A stretch of DNA of 64,000 nucleotides, from contig NZ_PXNO01000021.1 of assembly GCF_003007715.1 (NCBI RefSeq), positions 434,001-498,000 on the forward strand, read 5' to 3'. Positions within the stretch are counted from its first letter, which is position 1. Every line of letters begins with the position of its first letter. Shown here piece after piece: positions 8,852 through 18,636 of the stretch. The notes beneath the pieces were generated by a model. The model did not search any database. It saw only the letters and a program-made list of their open reading frames with translations, and was not told where the DNA came from. This stretch comes from Marinobacter shengliensis. GTDB lineage: Bacteria > Pseudomonadota > Gammaproteobacteria > Pseudomonadales > Oleiphilaceae. Both the position numbers and the translations under genes were made by a program.

Positions 8852-9721
8852 ATGATCCGCAGCATGACTGCTTTTGCCCGCAAGGATACCCAGGGTGACT
8901 GGGGTACGCTCACGTGTGAGATCCGTACCGTAAATCACCGCTACCTGGAGCCGTCTTTCCGTTTGCCGGAGGCGTTCAGGGAACTGGAGAACCGGTTTCG
9001 AGAAGAGCTGCGTAGTCAGGGGTTAAAGCGGGGCAAGGTGGATATCTCCATGCGCCTGCAGTCTGCCGAGAACGAGGTGCAGAGCTTCGAGATCAGCGAT
9101 GAGATGGCCAAGGCGGTGAACGAGGCAGCCAACCACATCAACCGCATTCTGGATAATCCGGCCCATATTAATGCACTGGATATTCTGCGTTGGCCTGGCG
9201 TGATGTCTTTGCCGGAGAAAGACTACAGCGCGGCGAAAGAGGCGGCTGCCGGCCTTTTCAAAGACACGGTCCAAGAGCTGATGTCCGTTCGCGAACGGGA
9301 GGGCGAGCGCTTGAGGCCGTTATTTGAGGATCGTCTGGCCACCATGGGCAAGCTGGTGGCAGAAGTGCGGGAGAAAATGCCGCAGCTGCTGGCCGCCCAG
9401 GAGCAGAATCTGCGGGATCGCTTCGATAAAGCAAAAGTGGAGCTGGAGCCGGAGCGTGTGGCCCAGGAAATGGTGATGCTGGCGCAGAAGAGTGATGTGG
9501 CCGAGGAGCTGGACCGGCTGGAGGCTCATATCAGTGAAGTGACCGATACCCTGAAAAACGATGATGCCATCGGCCGGCGGCTGGATTTCCTGATGCAGGA
9601 ACTGAACCGGGAAGCCAATACCCTCAGCAGTAAAAGTATTGACGCGGCGGTTACCCGCGCGGCGGTGGACCTCAAGGTTTTGATCGAGCAAATGCGGGAA
9701 CAGGTGCAAAACCTTGAATGA
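8852..9721 (+). CDS. yicC: YicC family endoribonuclease/RNase adaptor
   Basis: Protein of 289 residues with the YicC N-terminus (MIRSMTAFARK, TCEIRTVNHRYLEPSFRLPE) and the C-terminal DUF1732 part (EAHISEVTDTL, GRRLDFLMQELNREANTLSSK). The family is linked to RNA turnover in E. coli. The ATG at 8852 has GGAG upstream and matches the conserved start; the frame is open 24 codons further up without similarity. The usual next gene, gmk, follows after an inserted universal stress gene on the other strand. Confidence 0.93.
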   Translation: MIRSMTAFARKDTQGDWGTLTCEIRTVNHRYLEPSFRLPEAFRELENRFREELRSQGLKRGKVDISMRLQSAENEVQSFEISDEMAKAVNEAANHINRILDNPAHINALDILRWPGVMSLPEKDYSAAKEAAAGLFKDTVQELMSVREREGERLRPLFEDRLATMGKLVAEVREKMPQLLAAQEQNLRDRFDKAKVELEPERVAQEMVMLAQKSDVAEELDRLEAHISEVTDTLKNDDAIGRRLDFLMQELNREANTLSSKSIDAAVTRAAVDLKVLIEQMREQVQNLE

Positions 9722-9727
9722 TTGTCG

Positions 9728-9754
9728 CGGGCCGAAGTAGGTCGGCCCGTTTCT
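9728..9754 (+). terminator. Probable terminator after yicC
   Basis: Hairpin CGGGCCGA/TCGGCCCG (about 9728-9749, loop of roughly six bases) followed by TTTCT. It lies between the convergent yicC and universal stress genes. The T-tract is short, so strength is uncertain. Confidence 0.55.
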
Positions 9755-9757
9755 GCC

Positions 9758-10642
9758 TTAATCCTTCTCGGCCGGTTTAATGGCCACGAGATCGGTCCTC
9801 AGGTGAGTCAGCACTTTCTCAGCCGTATTGCCGATAACTTTGGCCGCCAGACCGGTTTTGCCGGTGGTGCCCATGACCACCATATCAGCCTTGATTTTGT
9901 TGGCGACACTCGGGATCACTTTTTGTGCCGGGCCAGCGACAATGTGAACCTGCTCCGGGTTCAGGTGCCAGGTGTTGCGCAGGTGTTCGATTCTGGGCTT
10001 CAGTTCTTCCTCGCGCTTGCGTGTATGGGCGGCGGTATCAATGATGTCCAGATCAGCCAGCACCACCGACGTGTGTAGCGCATGCACCAGGTGCAGTTCG
10101 GTATCCATGGCCTTGGCCAGCTGCCAGGCATGATCAATAATCCGGTTGTTCAGGGCCCGTTTGACCGGCTTCTCCGAGCTCAGGTCAATGGCGGCCAGAA
10201 TCGGGTGTGCTTTCTTCCATTTGTTGTCTGCCACCAGCATCACCGGCGCCGGGCATTCCCGAATCAGGTGCCAGTCGGTGGGTGTGTACAGGAACGTCTC
10301 GGATCGATGCCCGGTTTTCACCACGGTGCTGATATTCTCGCGTTCGCAATGCTCGTTAATCCATTGGTGAATCTGCTTGGCCCAGACAGTGTGGGCGACC
10401 ACGTTCAGGTCGTCGCAGTCTGCCAGTGCCAGCATTTTCTCCAGCCATTCCTGGCGTAACTCGATCAGTGCCGTCCGAGCATTGTTCTGAATCACCGGGT
10501 CGGAGGGGAGGGCGTCGAGATATTCATGCACGAAGGCCACAATCTCGAGGCTGGCACCGGTTGCCCGGGCCATTTCAATACCCCGGCTCAGTGCGGTCTG
10601 GTGCTTGTGTTTCGGGTCCATGATGATCAGGAGTTTGTCCAT
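9758..10642 (-). CDS. Tandem universal stress protein (UspE-like)
   Basis: Cytoplasmic protein of 294 residues with two UspA domains. The first starts at residue 1 (KLLIIMDPKHKHQTALSRGI). The second starts near residue 150 (HPILAAIDLSSEKPVKRALN) and ends in the nucleotide-binding signature MVVMGTTGKTGLAAKVIGNTA. The double-domain form resembles E. coli UspE, which is needed for stress survival and motility. It lies on the opposite strand between yicC and gmk, which are normally neighbours, so it looks like a lineage insertion into a conserved block. Confidence 0.88.
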   Translation of the reverse strand: MDKLLIIMDPKHKHQTALSRGIEMARATGASLEIVAFVHEYLDALPSDPVIQNNARTALIELRQEWLEKMLALADCDDLNVVAHTVWAKQIHQWINEHCERENISTVVKTGHRSETFLYTPTDWHLIRECPAPVMLVADNKWKKAHPILAAIDLSSEKPVKRALNNRIIDHAWQLAKAMDTELHLVHALHTSVVLADLDIIDTAAHTRKREEELKPRIEHLRNTWHLNPEQVHIVAGPAQKVIPSVANKIKADMVVMGTTGKTGLAAKVIGNTAEKVLTHLRTDLVAIKPAEKD

Positions 10643-10822
10643 TCCGGGCTTCCACTAATCGGCAGATTCAGGGTGAGGGGCTGATGGCCCCGGTGTACGG
10701 GTTTAACACGCTATATTATCAGTAGAACACGGCTCGGGATGCGCATATAAGTCAAACCCCGTATAATTCACCGCTTTCTCGCAGGCCCCCGGGGCTGCGC
10801 AAACTGTATTTGGAGTCAGTAA

Positions 10823-11458
<636 letters not shown>

Positions 11459-11546
11459 ATCTGGTTTTCCCTGTATACAAATTGAACCGGGGACAGTAAA
11501 CTACGCGGTCTGCTAAATCAGTGATTCTTTTTTGTCGGGGAAGATA

Positions 11547-11759
11547 ATGGCACGAGTTACCGTTGAAGATTGTCTGGAAAACGTTGATAACCGCTTCCAG
11601 TTGGTCATGCTGGCCACCAAGCGCGCCCGCCAGATTGCCACCAAAGGTTCAGAGCCTATGGTAGCTGAAGAGAATGACAAGCCGACGGTTATCGCCCTGC
11701 GTGAAATCGCCGAAGGTAAGGTTACTCGCGATCTGCTGACCGAAGACGACGACGAGTAA
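11547..11759 (+). CDS. rpoZ: RNA polymerase omega subunit
   Basis: Small subunit of 70 residues with the family start [20 protein letters not shown] and conserved RARQIATKG and ALREIAEG stretches. It helps assemble RNA polymerase and forms one ppGpp site. The ATG at 11547 is chosen over one five codons upstream because all omega proteins begin MARVT. A hairpin terminator separates it from spoT. Confidence 0.97.
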   Translation: MARVTVEDCLENVDNRFQLVMLATKRARQIATKGSEPMVAEENDKPTVIALREIAEGKVTRDLLTEDDDE

Positions 11760-11866
11760 AATCGACGGCAGGAGTGCGTACATTTACCTGCCAGCGATTG
11801 AGACCCATTGAAATCTGTCACCGCAGTTTTATAGTGTAGCTATAGAAACCTGCTGGAAGGACAAGG

Positions 11867-11898
11867 AAAGGCCCGGATGCATGCATTCGGGCTTTTTT
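11867..11898 (+). terminator. Rho-independent terminator between rpoZ and spoT
   Basis: Stem GCCCGGATGC/GCATTCGGGC (11871-11892, one mismatch) followed by six Ts. It overlaps the longest open spoT frame, which supports the GTG start of spoT downstream of it. Some readthrough is likely, because spoT starts only 32 bases further on. Confidence 0.75.
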
Positions 11899-11930
11899 GT
11901 CCCTGGCGAACAGAGAACACTGGAGGCGCG

Positions 11931-14072
11931 GTGTCGGAAGAGGCAACGGTTGAAGAACTGGCCAAAGAGCTCAGTTCGTATCTGGATACCAGTCGCATCA
12001 ATCAGGTGCGAAGGGCTTACTATTACGCGGAGCAGGCCCATGAAGGGCAGATGCGTAAAAGTGGCGACCGTTACATTACCCACCCTCTGGCCGTAGCCCA
12101 TATCCTTGCCGAGCTGAGACTGGACCATCAAAGCCTGATGGCCGCCATGCTCCACGATGTCATTGAAGACACCGGAATTCCCAAAGACGCACTGACAGAA
12201 CAGTTCGGTGAAGACGTCGCGGAGCTGGTGGACGGTGTCTCAAAACTGACCCAGATTGAATTCCGCTCCCGAGCCGAAGCCCAGGCCGAGAATTTCCAGA
12301 AAATGACCCTGGCCATGGCCAAGGATATCCGGGTAATCCTGGTCAAACTGGCAGACCGCCTGCACAACATGCGCACGTTGGGGCCGATGCCCTATGAAAA
12401 GCGCCAGCGCATTGCCACCGAAACCCTGGATATCTATGCCCCGATTGCGAACCGGCTCGGGATGCATGCCATCTCCACAGAACTGGAAGATCTTGGTTTC
12501 TCCTCGCTGTACCCAATGCGGTCCAAGTACATTTCCAAGGCGGTCGACAAGCTGCGGGGCAGCCACCGGGAGATCATTGATGAGATTCGGGGCAAGCTGC
12601 AGGAGAAACTGGAAGAACGTGGTTTGCCCGGGCGCATTCAGGGCCGGGAGAAACACCTGAACTCCATCTACAACAAGATGAAGTTCAAACAGAAATCCTT
12701 TCATGAAATCATGGATGTCTATGCGTTTCGGATCATCACAGACACGGAAGACGATTGTTACCGTATTCTGGGTGCCGTGCACAGCCTCTACAAACCGCTG
12801 CCGGGCCGCTTCAAAGACTATATTGCCATGCCTAAGGCCAACGGCTACCAGTCGTTGCATACAACCCTTTTCGGGATGCACGTCAACATCGAGATCCAGA
12901 TCCGCACCGAGGAAATGGAGCATATCGCCAATAACGGGATTGCCGCGCACTGGATGTACAAAACCGACGATTCCGGAGTCACCAACATCAATCAGTCCAG
13001 GGTTGATCGATGGGTGAAAGGGTTGATGGAAATGCGGGAGCGGGCGGATGACTCGATGGAGTTCATCGAGCACGTAAAGGTTGACCTGTTCCCTGACGAA
13101 ATCTACGTGTTCACGCCTAAAGGGCGCATCATGGAATTGCCCAGCGGCGCCACATCGGTTGACTTCGCTTACGCCATTCACACCGATATCGGTAACGCCG
13201 CGGTTGCCTGCCGGATCAACCGCAACCTCGCCTCCCTGAGCCAGCCGCTGCAAAGTGGTCAGACCGTCGAGATCATCACCGCGCCCGGCGCCAAGCCGAA
13301 CCCCGCCTGGTTGAGCTTTGTGGTCACCGGTAAGGCCCGCAGCAGCATTCGACATGTGTTGAAAACCCGCAAGCGGGCAGAGTCCATCGAGCTGGGCAGA
13401 ACCCTGCTGAAAAAGTCCCTGAAAGGATTCGGTGCCAAGCTGGCGGACATTAGCGATGCCCAGAAACAGGCCGTGGTGAACCACAATCAGGTCAACAGTT
13501 TTGATGACCTGATCGGCGATATCGGGCTGGGCAATCGCATGGCTTACCTGGTGGCGCGGCAGCTGGTATCTGGCAATGAAGCGCTGGATGGTCCGGCCAG
13601 TCTGGAGAATGTGGAGGTCGACAAACAGGGTGCGGTGACCATTCGCGGTACCGAAGGCATGCTGGTGCGCTTTGCCAACTGCTGCAAACCGATTCCGGGC
13701 GACCCGGTGGTCGGCATGATGGATTCCGGCAATGGCATGGTCATTCATTCCGACACATGCTCCCGTCTGCCGGAAGACGACGAAGGCCGTGCCCGCCTGA
13801 CCCACCTGAAATGGGCCAAAGACATCACCGATGAGTTCTCAGTGGAGCTGCGGGTAGAGCTGGAGCGCCAGCGCGGTGTGATTGCAGAAATGGCCAACGC
13901 TGTTGCCATGGCCGATGGCAACATCGAGCGGATTAACGTGGAGGAGCAGAATGCCAAGTTCGGTATTGTCAGCCTGGTGGTTCACGTGAATGGCCGTAAA
14001 CACCTGGCGCGGGTGATGCGCCGGGTGCGCAACATTCGGGCGGTGACCCACATCAGCCGGGTTCGCCATTGA
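11931..14072 (+). CDS. spoT: Bifunctional (p)ppGpp synthetase/hydrolase SpoT
   Basis: Protein of 713 residues that makes and degrades the alarmone (p)ppGpp. Order: HD hydrolase domain (YITHPLAVA, HDVIEDT, KLADRLHNMRTLG), synthetase domain (GRFKDYIAMPKANGYQSLHTT), TGS domain (DEIYVFTPKGRIMELPSGAT) and a C-terminal ACT domain. The intact HD site points to SpoT rather than RelA. The start is set at GTG 11931 with GGAGG four bases before it, because the upstream ATG at 11877 lies inside a terminator. It follows gmk and rpoZ and precedes ridA. Confidence 0.95.
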   Translation: MSEEATVEELAKELSSYLDTSRINQVRRAYYYAEQAHEGQMRKSGDRYITHPLAVAHILAELRLDHQSLMAAMLHDVIEDTGIPKDALTEQFGEDVAELVDGVSKLTQIEFRSRAEAQAENFQKMTLAMAKDIRVILVKLADRLHNMRTLGPMPYEKRQRIATETLDIYAPIANRLGMHAISTELEDLGFSSLYPMRSKYISKAVDKLRGSHREIIDEIRGKLQEKLEERGLPGRIQGREKHLNSIYNKMKFKQKSFHEIMDVYAFRIITDTEDDCYRILGAVHSLYKPLPGRFKDYIAMPKANGYQSLHTTLFGMHVNIEIQIRTEEMEHIANNGIAAHWMYKTDDSGVTNINQSRVDRWVKGLMEMRERADDSMEFIEHVKVDLFPDEIYVFTPKGRIMELPSGATSVDFAYAIHTDIGNAAVACRINRNLASLSQPLQSGQTVEIITAPGAKPNPAWLSFVVTGKARSSIRHVLKTRKRAESIELGRTLLKKSLKGFGAKLADISDAQKQAVVNHNQVNSFDDLIGDIGLGNRMAYLVARQLVSGNEALDGPASLENVEVDKQGAVTIRGTEGMLVRFANCCKPIPGDPVVGMMDSGNGMVIHSDTCSRLPEDDEGRARLTHLKWAKDITDEFSVELRVELERQRGVIAEMANAVAMADGNIERINVEEQNAKFGIVSLVVHVNGRKHLARVMRRVRNIRAVTHISRVRH

Positions 14073-14149
14073 CCAGACCGAGGTATGGTTGACAGTGGCC
14101 ACGGCGAAGGGTGACGATTGGCGTTTTGAACGAGAGGAAATTACAGGTC

Positions 14150-14536
14150 ATGACCAACAAATCTGTCATCCAGACTGAAAACGCCCCCCAGGCGATTGGT
14201 ACATACTCCCAGGCGGTGAAAGCCGGGGACACCGTGTATTTGTCTGGCCAGATTCCGCTGGACCCGGAAACCATGGAAGTGGTCGCAGGTGACTTTGCCG
14301 CCAAGACCCGCCAGGTGTTTGAAAACCTGAAGGCCGTGTGCGAGGCCGCTGGCGGTGAGCTGAAAGACATCGTCAAACTGAACATTTACATGACCGACCT
14401 GGCCAACTTTGCCACCGTGAATGAAATCATGGCGACCTATTTCCAGGAACCCTACCCGGCACGCGCTGCCGTGGGCGTGGCAGCGTTGCCGAAAGGTGTG
14501 CCTGTGGAAATGGAAGCCGTGATGGTGCTCAGCTAA
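14150..14536 (+). CDS. ridA: RidA family enamine/imine deaminase
   Basis: Protein of 128 residues of the YjgF/YER057c/UK114 family, which hydrolyses reactive 2-aminoacrylate and related imines. It contains the family signatures [19 protein letters not shown], and a C-terminal [14 protein letters not shown] with the catalytic Arg. The ATG at 14150 matches the usual start. It follows spoT on the same strand after 77 bp, as in Pseudomonas, and its end overlaps the convergent SDR gene by eight bases. Confidence 0.94.
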   Translation: MTNKSVIQTENAPQAIGTYSQAVKAGDTVYLSGQIPLDPETMEVVAGDFAAKTRQVFENLKAVCEAAGGELKDIVKLNIYMTDLANFATVNEIMATYFQEPYPARAAVGVAALPKGVPVEMEAVMVLS

Positions 14537-15398
14537 GGCCGTCGATGAGTTCCCGGTATCCTGCCTTGTAATCGGGGTACCGGAACTCAAAGCCGGTGGC
14601 CAGCAGGCGCTGATTGCTGCATCGCTTGCTGCCGGCTCTGCCTCCCTTACGGGCACCCTCCACCGGATCTTTACACGGCACCTGCTGCCGAACCCACGCT
14701 ACCACGTCATCCAGCCGCACCGGCTCGCAATCACTACCAATGTAGAGATCGTCCAGTGGTTCTCCCTTTATGGCTTTTTCAGTCAGCCAGGCGACCGCCC
14801 GGGCTGCATCCTGCTCGTGGATCCGGTTACTGAATGGGGCAGGGGGCTCTGGGTTCATTCGCCCTTCAAGCACCTCCTCCAGAAAGCGTTGACGGCTGTG
14901 GCCGTAAATGCCGCTGAACCGGACCACGGTGGCCGGGTGAATGCTGTTCAGGGCGGTCTGTTCGCCTTCGAGAATGAGTTTCCCGGTGAAGCGGTCTGGC
15001 CTGGCCTCACTGTGTTCATCCACCCAGCTGTCGTCGTTCTGGGCGTACACGCTGGTGCTGCTGATGAACAGGAGTCTGGTTAATAAATTCGGACCCAGGG
15101 CATTGATCAGGTTCTGTAGTCCGGTGACGTAGGCACCCCGGTAACCCTGTTCGTCGTAGCTTGATGGTGTCAGGCAATAAATCACCACATCAAGATTTTC
15201 TGGCAACTGGCCCGTCAGGGTGTCTGGCCGGGTCAGGTCGGCACCTATACCTGTAACTCCCGGCGGTACCTTGTGTGGGTTCCGGCGCAAGCCGTACACG
15301 TCAGCCGTCTCGGCCAGCAAGGAGGCGATGTCGCCACCCAGCTTGCCGCAGCCCGCCACCAGGATTCGCGTTGAATGTTTGCGATCCGTCATTGCCAT
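14529..15398 (-). CDS. NAD(P)-binding SDR family protein (YeeZ-like)
   Basis: Protein of about 289 residues with a Rossmann N-terminus ([18 protein letters not shown]) and extended-SDR features such as [14 protein letters not shown], in which the Ser and Tyr of the usual catalytic set are seen, and VVRFSGIYG. It resembles YeeZ/epimerase-like proteins of unknown substrate. Several starts are close together (TTG 15410, ATG 15398, ATG 15392); 15398 is a compromise. It is divergent from oxyR. Confidence 0.75.
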   Translation of the reverse strand: MAMTDRKHSTRILVAGCGKLGGDIASLLAETADVYGLRRNPHKVPPGVTGIGADLTRPDTLTGQLPENLDVVIYCLTPSSYDEQGYRGAYVTGLQNLINALGPNLLTRLLFISSTSVYAQNDDSWVDEHSEARPDRFTGKLILEGEQTALNSIHPATVVRFSGIYGHSRQRFLEEVLEGRMNPEPPAPFSNRIHEQDAARAVAWLTEKAIKGEPLDDLYIGSDCEPVRLDDVVAWVRQQVPCKDPVEGARKGGRAGSKRCSNQRLLATGFEFRYPDYKAGYRELIDGLS

Positions 15399-15474
15399 AG
15401 ACAATTTCAATCCTTATGCTTTCGCTGATAAAGTATGTGAAACTTCGACCTGCACCCTGTGACCGGAGCTCACC

Positions 15475-16434
15475 ATGACACTCACCGAGTTACGATACGT
15501 CGTTACGCTTGCCCGGGAAAGGCATTTTGGCCGCGCGGCAGAGCGTTGTCACGTCAGTCAGCCCACGTTGAGTGTGGCGGTTAAAAAGCTGGAAGATGAG
15601 CTCGGCATTCCGTTATTTGAGCGGAGCAAAAGCAGTATCCGGGTGACGGAAGTGGGCCAGCGGATTATCGAGCAGGCCCAGCGGGTTCTGGACCAGGTGG
15701 GTGTCATCAAGGACATGGCACAGGACGGCAAGAATCAGCTCAACTCACCGCTCAAGGTGGGGGCCATCTACACCATTGGTCCCTATCTGTTCCCGCACTT
15801 GTTGCCGGAGTTGCGCCGCGCCGCGCCGGAAATGCCGCTCTACATAGAAGAGAACTACACCGCCAACCTGCGCCAGAAACTCCGGCATTCCGATCTTGAT
15901 GCCATTATCATCGCCTTGCCATTTGAAGAGCCGGAGGTGGTCACGCTGCCGCTATATGATGAGCCCTTCGTGGTGTTACTGCCGGCTGACCACCCGCTGA
16001 CGGCGAAAGACCAGATCACGGCGGAAGAGATGTCCAAAGAGCAGCTTCTGCTGTTAGGGCCAGGCCACTGTTTCCGTGACCAGGTGCTGGAATCCTGCCC
16101 GCCATTGGTTGATGCCATCACCAAGCGCACTGATAACGGCCAACCTGAACTGGTTACTGAAGGCAGTTCTCTGGAAACCATCAGGCACATGGTGGCTTCC
16201 GGGTTAGGGATCACTGTATTACCCCTGTCTGCCGCCACCGCCATCAAATACCAGGAAGATATCCTGGCGGTGCGCCCGTTTGCGCCGCCGGTACCCTTCC
16301 GCACGGTCGCCCTGGCCTGGCGCGTAACCTTCCCCCGCCCGAAAGCCATTGATGTGTTGTCGCTGGCGGCCAGCCAGTGCCGAGTGATGGAAAAGGCGAA
16401 AACGGCAACGCCGGTGGTCGCTGAGCGCGCCTGA
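15475..16434 (+). CDS. oxyR: Hydrogen peroxide-sensing regulator OxyR
   Basis: LysR-family regulator of 319 residues. The winged helix DNA-binding domain is N-terminal (TELRYVVTLARERHFGRAAE, HVSQPTLSVAVKKLE). The regulatory domain holds both redox cysteines in the OxyR-specific context GHCFRDQVLESCP, matching Cys199 and Cys208 of E. coli OxyR. It should switch on peroxide defence genes when the disulfide forms. The following recG starts nine bases after its stop, the same oxyR-recG pair as in Pseudomonas. Confidence 0.95.
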   Translation: MTLTELRYVVTLARERHFGRAAERCHVSQPTLSVAVKKLEDELGIPLFERSKSSIRVTEVGQRIIEQAQRVLDQVGVIKDMAQDGKNQLNSPLKVGAIYTIGPYLFPHLLPELRRAAPEMPLYIEENYTANLRQKLRHSDLDAIIIALPFEEPEVVTLPLYDEPFVVLLPADHPLTAKDQITAEEMSKEQLLLLGPGHCFRDQVLESCPPLVDAITKRTDNGQPELVTEGSSLETIRHMVASGLGITVLPLSAATAIKYQEDILAVRPFAPPVPFRTVALAWRVTFPRPKAIDVLSLAASQCRVMEKAKTATPVVAERA

Positions 16435-16442
16435 GGGCTGTT

Positions 16443-18518
16443 ATGACGTCACTGGACGACATTTCCGTTACCCAGCTCAAGGGCGTAGGAAGCGCCCTCG
16501 CGGAGAAACTCGCCAAGCTGGGTATCCATTCCATTCAGGACCTCCTGTTTCATTTGCCCTATCGCTACGAAGATCGAACCCGCGTTGTCCCCATGGGCAG
16601 TTTGCGTATCGGCGACATTGCGGTGGTTGAAGGCGAAGTCATGAAGGCTGACCTGGTAATGGGGCGCCGTCGATCGCTTCAGGTTACCCTGCGGGATGAC
16701 AGTGGTTTTCTGGTGATGCGGTTCTTCCACTTTAACGCAGCCCAGAAAAATCAGCTGACTGAAGGCGCTCGGGTTCGTTGCTTCGGCGAGGTTCGCCCCG
16801 GCCGGGCCGGTTATGAGTTCTATCACCCCGAATACCAGGTTAGCCCACCGCCCATGGCAGCAGCCGGTGAGGCGACACTGACTCCGGTCTACCCACTGAC
16901 CGAGGGCATTCAGCAGCCCCGGGTGCGAGGCCTATGCCAACAGGCCCTGGGTTACCTGGCCCGTTTCCCGATCAAGGACTGGTTGCCGCCGTCACTGTTA
17001 TCGGACTATCAACTGCCTGGGATTACTGACGCGGTCAAACTGGTGCATTCTCCGCCTGCCGATGCAGCGGTGCATTTGCTGATGGAGGGCCGGCATCCGG
17101 CCCAGCAGCGCCTGGTGATGGAGGAGTTGCTGGCCCATCAACTCAGCCTGTTGCAGGTGCGTGAGCAGATTCAGGCCCGGGCGGCGCTCCCACTGTTGCC
17201 GACCGGTGACTTGCCGGAGCAGTTCCTTGAGCAACTCCCGTTCAGCCTGACTGGCGCCCAGAAGCAGGTGATGAAGGAGATCCGGCAAGACCTCAGTCAG
17301 CCGGTGCCAATGCTGCGCCTGGTTCAGGGCGATGTTGGTTCCGGAAAAACCGTGGTGGCAGCTCTGGCAGCGCTACAAGCCATTGGCTCGGGTGCCCAGG
17401 TAGCCCTGATGGCACCGACGGAGATTCTGGCCGAACAACATTTCCGGAACTTCCAGGGTTGGCTTGCCCCCTTAGGGATTGAACTCGCCTGGTTGTCTGG
17501 CAAGGTCAAGGGCAAGGCACGTCAGGAGGCTCTGGCAGCGGTTGCTTCCGGCCAGGCGCAGGTGGCCATCGGTACCCATGCGCTGTTCCAGGACGAGGTT
17601 CAGTTCCATCGTCTGGCCCTGGTGATTGTCGATGAACAACACCGTTTTGGTGTGCACCAGCGCCTGGCGCTTCGCGAGAAAGGCGTCGGCGGTCAGTTGG
17701 CCCCGCATCAGTTGATCATGACCGCAACGCCGATCCCTCGAACCCTGGCCATGAGTGCCTACGCCGACCTGGACACCTCGGTGATTGACGAACTGCCGCC
17801 CGGCCGGAAGCCGATAGAGACCGTTGTGCTGCCGGATTCCCGCCGTGATGATATTGTTGAACGGGTGCGCACCGCCTGCCGTCAAGGCCGCCAGGCGTAT
17901 TGGGTGTGCACGCTGATTGAGGAATCCGAAGCGCTACAGTGTCAGGCTGCGGAGGTGACAGCGCAGGAACTGGCGGAACGATTGCCGGATCTGAAAATCG
18001 GATTGGTCCATGGCCGGCTCAAAGCCGTAGATAAGGCCAGCGTGATGGAACGGTTCAAGAGTGGCGAGCTGGACTTGCTGGTGGCCACCACCGTGATTGA
18101 GGTGGGGGTTGATGTACCCAATGCGTCGCTGATCATCATTGAGAACCCGGAGCGCCTTGGGCTGGCGCAACTGCATCAGTTGCGGGGGCGCGTGGGCCGG
18201 GGGGAACAGGCCAGTTTCTGTGTGTTGATGTATCACCCGCCGTTGTCGAATAACGGAAAAGCAAGGTTGCAGGCGCTCAGAGACAGCCAGGATGGTTTCT
18301 TTATTGCCGAAAAAGACCTTGAGATTCGTGGCCCGGGTGAAGTTCTGGGTACCCGCCAGACGGGCCTGATGCAGTTCAGGCTCGCGGACTTTGAACGGGA
18401 CAAGGGCTGGATTGAACCCGTCAAAGAGATGGCGCCGGCGCTCATGCAACATCCAGCGGTGGTGTCCGCTTTGATCAGGCGATGGCTCGGGGAGAATATT
18501 CGGTACGGCGAGGTGTGA
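16443..18518 (+). CDS. recG: ATP-dependent DNA helicase RecG
   Basis: Helicase of 691 residues that regresses stalled replication forks and unwinds branched DNA. The N-terminal wedge domain (about 1-170) contains the family start LKGVGSALAEKLAKLGI. The helicase core shows Walker A (GDVGSGKT), DEQH box (VDEQHRFG), motif III (TATPIPRTL) and motif VI (QLRGRVGRGEQ). The length is usual. It is probably co-transcribed with oxyR. Confidence 0.97.
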   Translation: MTSLDDISVTQLKGVGSALAEKLAKLGIHSIQDLLFHLPYRYEDRTRVVPMGSLRIGDIAVVEGEVMKADLVMGRRRSLQVTLRDDSGFLVMRFFHFNAAQKNQLTEGARVRCFGEVRPGRAGYEFYHPEYQVSPPPMAAAGEATLTPVYPLTEGIQQPRVRGLCQQALGYLARFPIKDWLPPSLLSDYQLPGITDAVKLVHSPPADAAVHLLMEGRHPAQQRLVMEELLAHQLSLLQVREQIQARAALPLLPTGDLPEQFLEQLPFSLTGAQKQVMKEIRQDLSQPVPMLRLVQGDVGSGKTVVAALAALQAIGSGAQVALMAPTEILAEQHFRNFQGWLAPLGIELAWLSGKVKGKARQEALAAVASGQAQVAIGTHALFQDEVQFHRLALVIVDEQHRFGVHQRLALREKGVGGQLAPHQLIMTATPIPRTLAMSAYADLDTSVIDELPPGRKPIETVVLPDSRRDDIVERVRTACRQGRQAYWVCTLIEESEALQCQAAEVTAQELAERLPDLKIGLVHGRLKAVDKASVMERFKSGELDLLVATTVIEVGVDVPNASLIIIENPERLGLAQLHQLRGRVGRGEQASFCVLMYHPPLSNNGKARLQALRDSQDGFFIAEKDLEIRGPGEVLGTRQTGLMQFRLADFERDKGWIEPVKEMAPALMQHPAVVSALIRRWLGENIRYGEV

Positions 18519-18636
18519 GGCCGAAGCCATACTCTGTTGGCTCATTGTGGCCTGGCCCACTTTCTGCCCAGAGTTTGCTTGAAATTAGCTGCACAATGCA
18601 GCCAAATAGGTATCAAACCTTCTTTTGGAGAAAGTT

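Noticed and set aside
12240..13805. A 521-codon open frame antisense to spoT
   Set aside because: Spans the conserved spoT coding sequence on the other strand; composition is that of a mirror frame and nothing in it resembles a known protein.
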